A stretch of DNA of 64,000 nucleotides. It comes from Patiria miniata. Its lineage: Eukaryota > Echinodermata > Asteroidea > Valvatida > Asterinidae. The DNA is taken from the NCBI RefSeq assembly GCF_015706575.1, contig NW_024037072.1:16183162-16247161 (forward strand), in the 5' to 3' direction. Below the pieces are notes generated by a model. It was not told where the DNA came from and made no database searches. It was given only the letters and a program-made list of their open reading frames with translations. Below are positions 62,796 to 64,000 of this stretch, in pieces. Numbering within the stretch: position 1 is the first letter of the stretch; each line of letters begins with the position of its first letter. Made by a program: the position numbers and the translations under genes.

Positions 62796-63149
62796 CCTGT
62801 TTCTGGTATGGAGCTTGCCCCAAAAGTGGTGCGGCGACGCGGTTTTTTTTTAAATTGTTTTTTACTTTTTTCCGTCGGCTGATGACTGCAAATGGCTGAT
62901 GACTGCAAATGGGGCCCGACTAAATTTATTGCAAATGTATGGGAGCTCAGAGATGCCACATAAAGCTTATACTCGATCGTAACCCCATCTAAAAACACGT
63001 TAAAATTGTGCAGCAGCAGGATTCGAGTCAAACCAGTGAGTTTGGCGGTTTTAAGACATCATCTAACATTGAAAAAAACTTTTTAATTTGCCGTCGCGCA
63101 CGGCTACGGCGACGCGCGCATACCAGAAACAGGATACTTTTTCTGGTAT
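62796..63149. repeat. Inverted CATACCAGAAACAGG motif cluster
   Basis: CCTGTTTCTGGTATG (62796-62810) and its exact complement (63119-63133) face each other. A third TTCTGGTATG at 63141-63150 makes a tight 10-bp-stem hairpin with the second. CG-rich phrases (GGCGACGCGG near 62840, GCCGTCGCGCACGGCTACGG near 63090) sit beside each arm. This cluster abuts MITE copy B. Confidence 0.6.
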
Positions 63150-63670
63150 GGGAATGTACATCTTTAGCTTTTACTGTAGTTTTCAGAAATGAACTATTTG
63201 AGGGGTTAATATAATAGATCAAATATTGTTACACTGACATGTTTGAAGTTTTGTGTTCAAAAATGCTGGAAAAACCAAGAAATTTTGTTCGAGTAGTCTG
63301 GTTCCCTGACTCCACTAAAGATGAAATGGATCAATTTATAGATGCCGGAAATTTGTAAGGTAAGGGAACCAGTCTAGCTGGCCTGCACCCGTTCATGAAC
63401 ATGTAACAAATAGCAAACAAAATTTGGACTGAAAAAATGGTAAACTGTTTGGAGCAGTAGTTGAGAAATAGTTAGGTTTTTCCAACGATGGTCGGCCGAC
63501 CACTGTTGGAAATTTATGCAAAATACCACTTTTCTTGAAAATAACTTCACACCAGGTGCCATAATTTTACAGGATGCTTTAGACTGTCATTTATCAACAT
63601 CCTAGTAAGGTATTTCGTAAAAAATGTGTTAGTTTTGTTTCTCGATGTTTGCAAATGTTGTATATTCCCC
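63150..63670. mobile_element. Unnamed ~520-bp MITE, copy B
   Basis: The ends GGGAATGTACATCTTTAGC and GCAAATGTTGTATATTCCC are inverted relative to each other. The body aligns with 17611-18134 throughout. Both internal structures are present: the CTGGTTCCCTGAC and GTAAGGGAACCAG hairpin arms, and the GGTCGGCCGACC palindrome (about 63484-63508). Copy B's outer palindrome arms have drifted by two bases compared with copy A. Confidence 0.8.
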
Positions 63671-64000
63671 TTGAAGGATATAATGGCAAGGATACTCGAG
63701 TAGAGATGAGCCGGCTGGCGTAAAATTACAAGAACACGTGTTAGTTTGAGAGACCACTCTCTTCTCGCGAAAGCTCCAGCAAGGTTCAGTTTAGTTGCCA
63801 GAAAACTGAAACGTCATGCACCAGCAATCCCCACAGCAGCAGGCAAATCAGTCAGCAAACCTCACCGTCCAGGGTTCCAGACCAAGGGGTGGAAATCTCG
63901 GTTGCTCACTGGCTGCTCCAAACTCAGGATCACCGTCCCGTGATGACATGCACCTTCCCGACGCCCAGCTCAACAGATGACGGCAAAGTTTAGATAACAC
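63671..64000 (+). other. No gene recognised; right edge
   Basis: A 65-codon frame at 63746-63943 is slightly GC-richer than its surroundings and rich in R, K, P and S, but has no recognisable domain. It could be part of an exon running past the window or chance. Confidence 0.35.

Noticed and set aside
1-64000. LTR retroelement, Polinton or endogenous virus remains
   Set aside because: I found no paired long terminal repeats and no recognisable gag, protease, integrase or capsid sequence. The reverse transcriptase pieces present are of LINE type.
1-64000. CRISPR array, prokaryotic operon or rRNA genes
   Set aside because: No regularly spaced repeat-spacer pattern, and coding density and introns are those of an animal nuclear genome.

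Overview
The window reads as a large, AT-rich animal nuclear locus, most likely from an invertebrate deuterostome. An echinoderm or hemichordate is my guess. The evidence is GT-AG introns of 12 and 22 kb, one neuropeptide GPCR with the sequence signature of kisspeptin receptors, many small inverted-repeat elements, LINE relics, and an excess of the palindrome TAGGCCTA. No bacterial operon, CRISPR array, rRNA or convincing tRNA was seen.

The only gene I can support is a complete three-exon receptor on the + strand: exon 1 at 11590-12042, exon 2 at 24300-24435 and exon 3 at 46109-46719. The exons join in frame (phase 0, then phase 1) to give 399 residues. The protein has seven transmembrane segments, DRY, CWAP and NPFIY motifs, and an AATAAA signal 79 nt after the stop. 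It would be a Gq-type peptide receptor at the cell surface. A CpG-richer stretch with a CRE-like site at 11140-11360 is a possible promoter.

Region by region: 1-11 kb holds an (AAAC)n microsatellite, a degenerate ~45-bp minisatellite split by a ~1-kb inverted-repeat transposon, and no recognisable gene. Intron 1 (12-24.3 kb) is mostly unique sequence plus one copy of an unnamed ~520-bp MITE. Intron 2 (24.4-46.1 kb) is crowded with mobile DNA: a family of G-tract elements ending in CAGTGGCG-like sequence, a mariner-like MITE with long arms, two adjacent inverted-repeat units at 35.4-36.0 kb, a 1.2-kb hierarchical minisatellite, and antisense L1/Tx1-type LINE remains that reach close to exon 3. 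The 3' flank (46.8-64 kb) has several fold-back elements, including a 287-bp near-perfect palindrome at 54.1 kb. It also has a CR1/L2-type LINE 3' end between two diverged direct repeats, and a second copy of the intron-1 MITE.

No new gene system was evident. The more unusual signals are the receptor's architecture, the structured MITE pair, the hierarchical minisatellite and the long hairpins. All family names come from reading the sequence by eye, with no database search.
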